Assembly (NCBI RefSeq): GCF_038900055.1
Contig: NZ_JBBMQM010000001.1
Location: forward strand, 1,550,001-1,614,000
DNA from: Henriciella sp. AS95
GTDB lineage: Bacteria; Pseudomonadota; Alphaproteobacteria; Caulobacterales; Hyphomonadaceae
DNA length: 64,000 nt
Direction of reading: 5' to 3'
Each line of letters starts with the position of its first letter. The stretch's first letter is position 1. The position numbers and the translations under genes were made by a program. A model generated the notes under the pieces. That model was not told the DNA's origin, searched no databases, and worked only from the letters and a program-made list of their open reading frames with translations. This document shows, piece after piece, positions 63,720 through 64,000 of this stretch.

Positions 63720-63723
63720 TCGC

Positions 63724-64000
63724 ATGCTGATTGGCATGCTCTTCATTGCTGCCATCATGGTGGTCATAACGTGTGTCGTGCACTTGGCGGGCTTGGTGGG
63801 GCTGTCGCACGTGATGCGGCGCCAGCGTGTTCACCCTGCCAATCTCACGACGGTGCTCGGCCAAGGCTTTGCCATCATCGTTTATGTCCTGACGATTTTC
63901 GCGCTGCATTCACTCCAGATCTGGATATATGCGTTTGCTTTTCTGTTTGGCGGTGCATTCGATTCCATTCATGACGCGCTGTACTACTCGATCTCGTCTT
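63724..64000 (+). CDS. Two-helix potassium-channel-like protein, cut by the window edge
   Basis: The first 92 residues are visible. Helix 1 is LIGMLFIAAIMVVITCVVHLAGL, helix 2 VLGQGFAIIVYVLTIFALHSL, then YAFAFLFGG, and the start of the pore helix with ALYYSISS, which in this family leads to the TxGYGD filter that would lie just outside. It resembles the Ion_trans_2 family. It follows the repeat protein after 4 bases, so the two are co-translated. Confidence 0.82.
   Translation, partial: MLIGMLFIAAIMVVITCVVHLAGLVGLSHVMRRQRVHPANLTTVLGQGFAIIVYVLTIFALHSLQIWIYAFAFLFGGAFDSIHDALYYSISS

Overview
The window looks like a chromosomal segment of a high-GC alphaproteobacterium of the Caulobacterales, most likely Hyphomonadaceae. 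The basis is a CcrM-type GANTC methyltransferase, an ETF-ubiquinone oxidoreductase, the block polyprenyl synthase / DUF2007 / tRNA methylase / glyQ / glyS / ppdK, the crcB / rluC / HAD / ATP12 / pccB order, SapC, DUF885 and DUF3667 proteins, and many small lipoproteins. No rRNA, tRNA, CRISPR array or transposase gene was seen. The genus is inference.

Layout. 1-6 kb: ccrM (cut by the left edge), a PA0069-type radical SAM protein, a BLUF photosensor, two arsenosugar-type glycosyltransferases separated by a lipoprotein gene, hemerythrin, and a UDG that lacks two of the usual Fe-S cysteines. 6-16 kb: etfD, a WecA/MraY-like transferase, ispE, two paralogous TPR lipoproteins, a polyprenyl diphosphate synthase, DUF2007 and a TrmN6-like methylase. 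16-27 kb: an AT-richer lipoprotein gene, then glyQ, two sister lipoproteins, glyS (with a palindromic repeat read in frame), ppdK, a SleB-like hydrolase and an O-methyltransferase. 27-33 kb: an SDR and a de novo NAD operon (nadA, two paralogous secreted proteins, nadB, nadC) behind a palindromic operator candidate. 33-45 kb: DUF885 peptidase-like lipoprotein, SapC, a DsbD/ScsB reductase with a thioredoxin-fold partner, an orphan OppA-like protein, DUF3667, an RluA synthase and a GSDH-type sugar dehydrogenase. 45-56 kb: a crcB 5' duplication flanking a small islet, intact crcB, rluC, a Ser/Thr kinase with a TPR-like sensor, HAD phosphatase, ATP12 chaperone, several secreted proteins, and pccB.

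56.7-59.5 kb is the clearest accessory region: a tightly overlapping, lower-GC three-gene cassette whose proteins all appear to carry winged-helix-like modules. The third ends in a HEPN-like domain with an RN-x3-H motif. It is followed by about 1 kb of palindromic repeats and a candidate structured RNA that converges on cspA. The cassette is the best candidate here for an undescribed system, probably conflict or toxin-antitoxin related (inference).

59.5-64 kb: cspA with a leader that can hide its own ribosome binding site, a DoxX-like protein, an acyl-CoA ligase, a second BLUF sensor, a protein with repeated helical modules, and a potassium-channel-like protein cut by the right edge.
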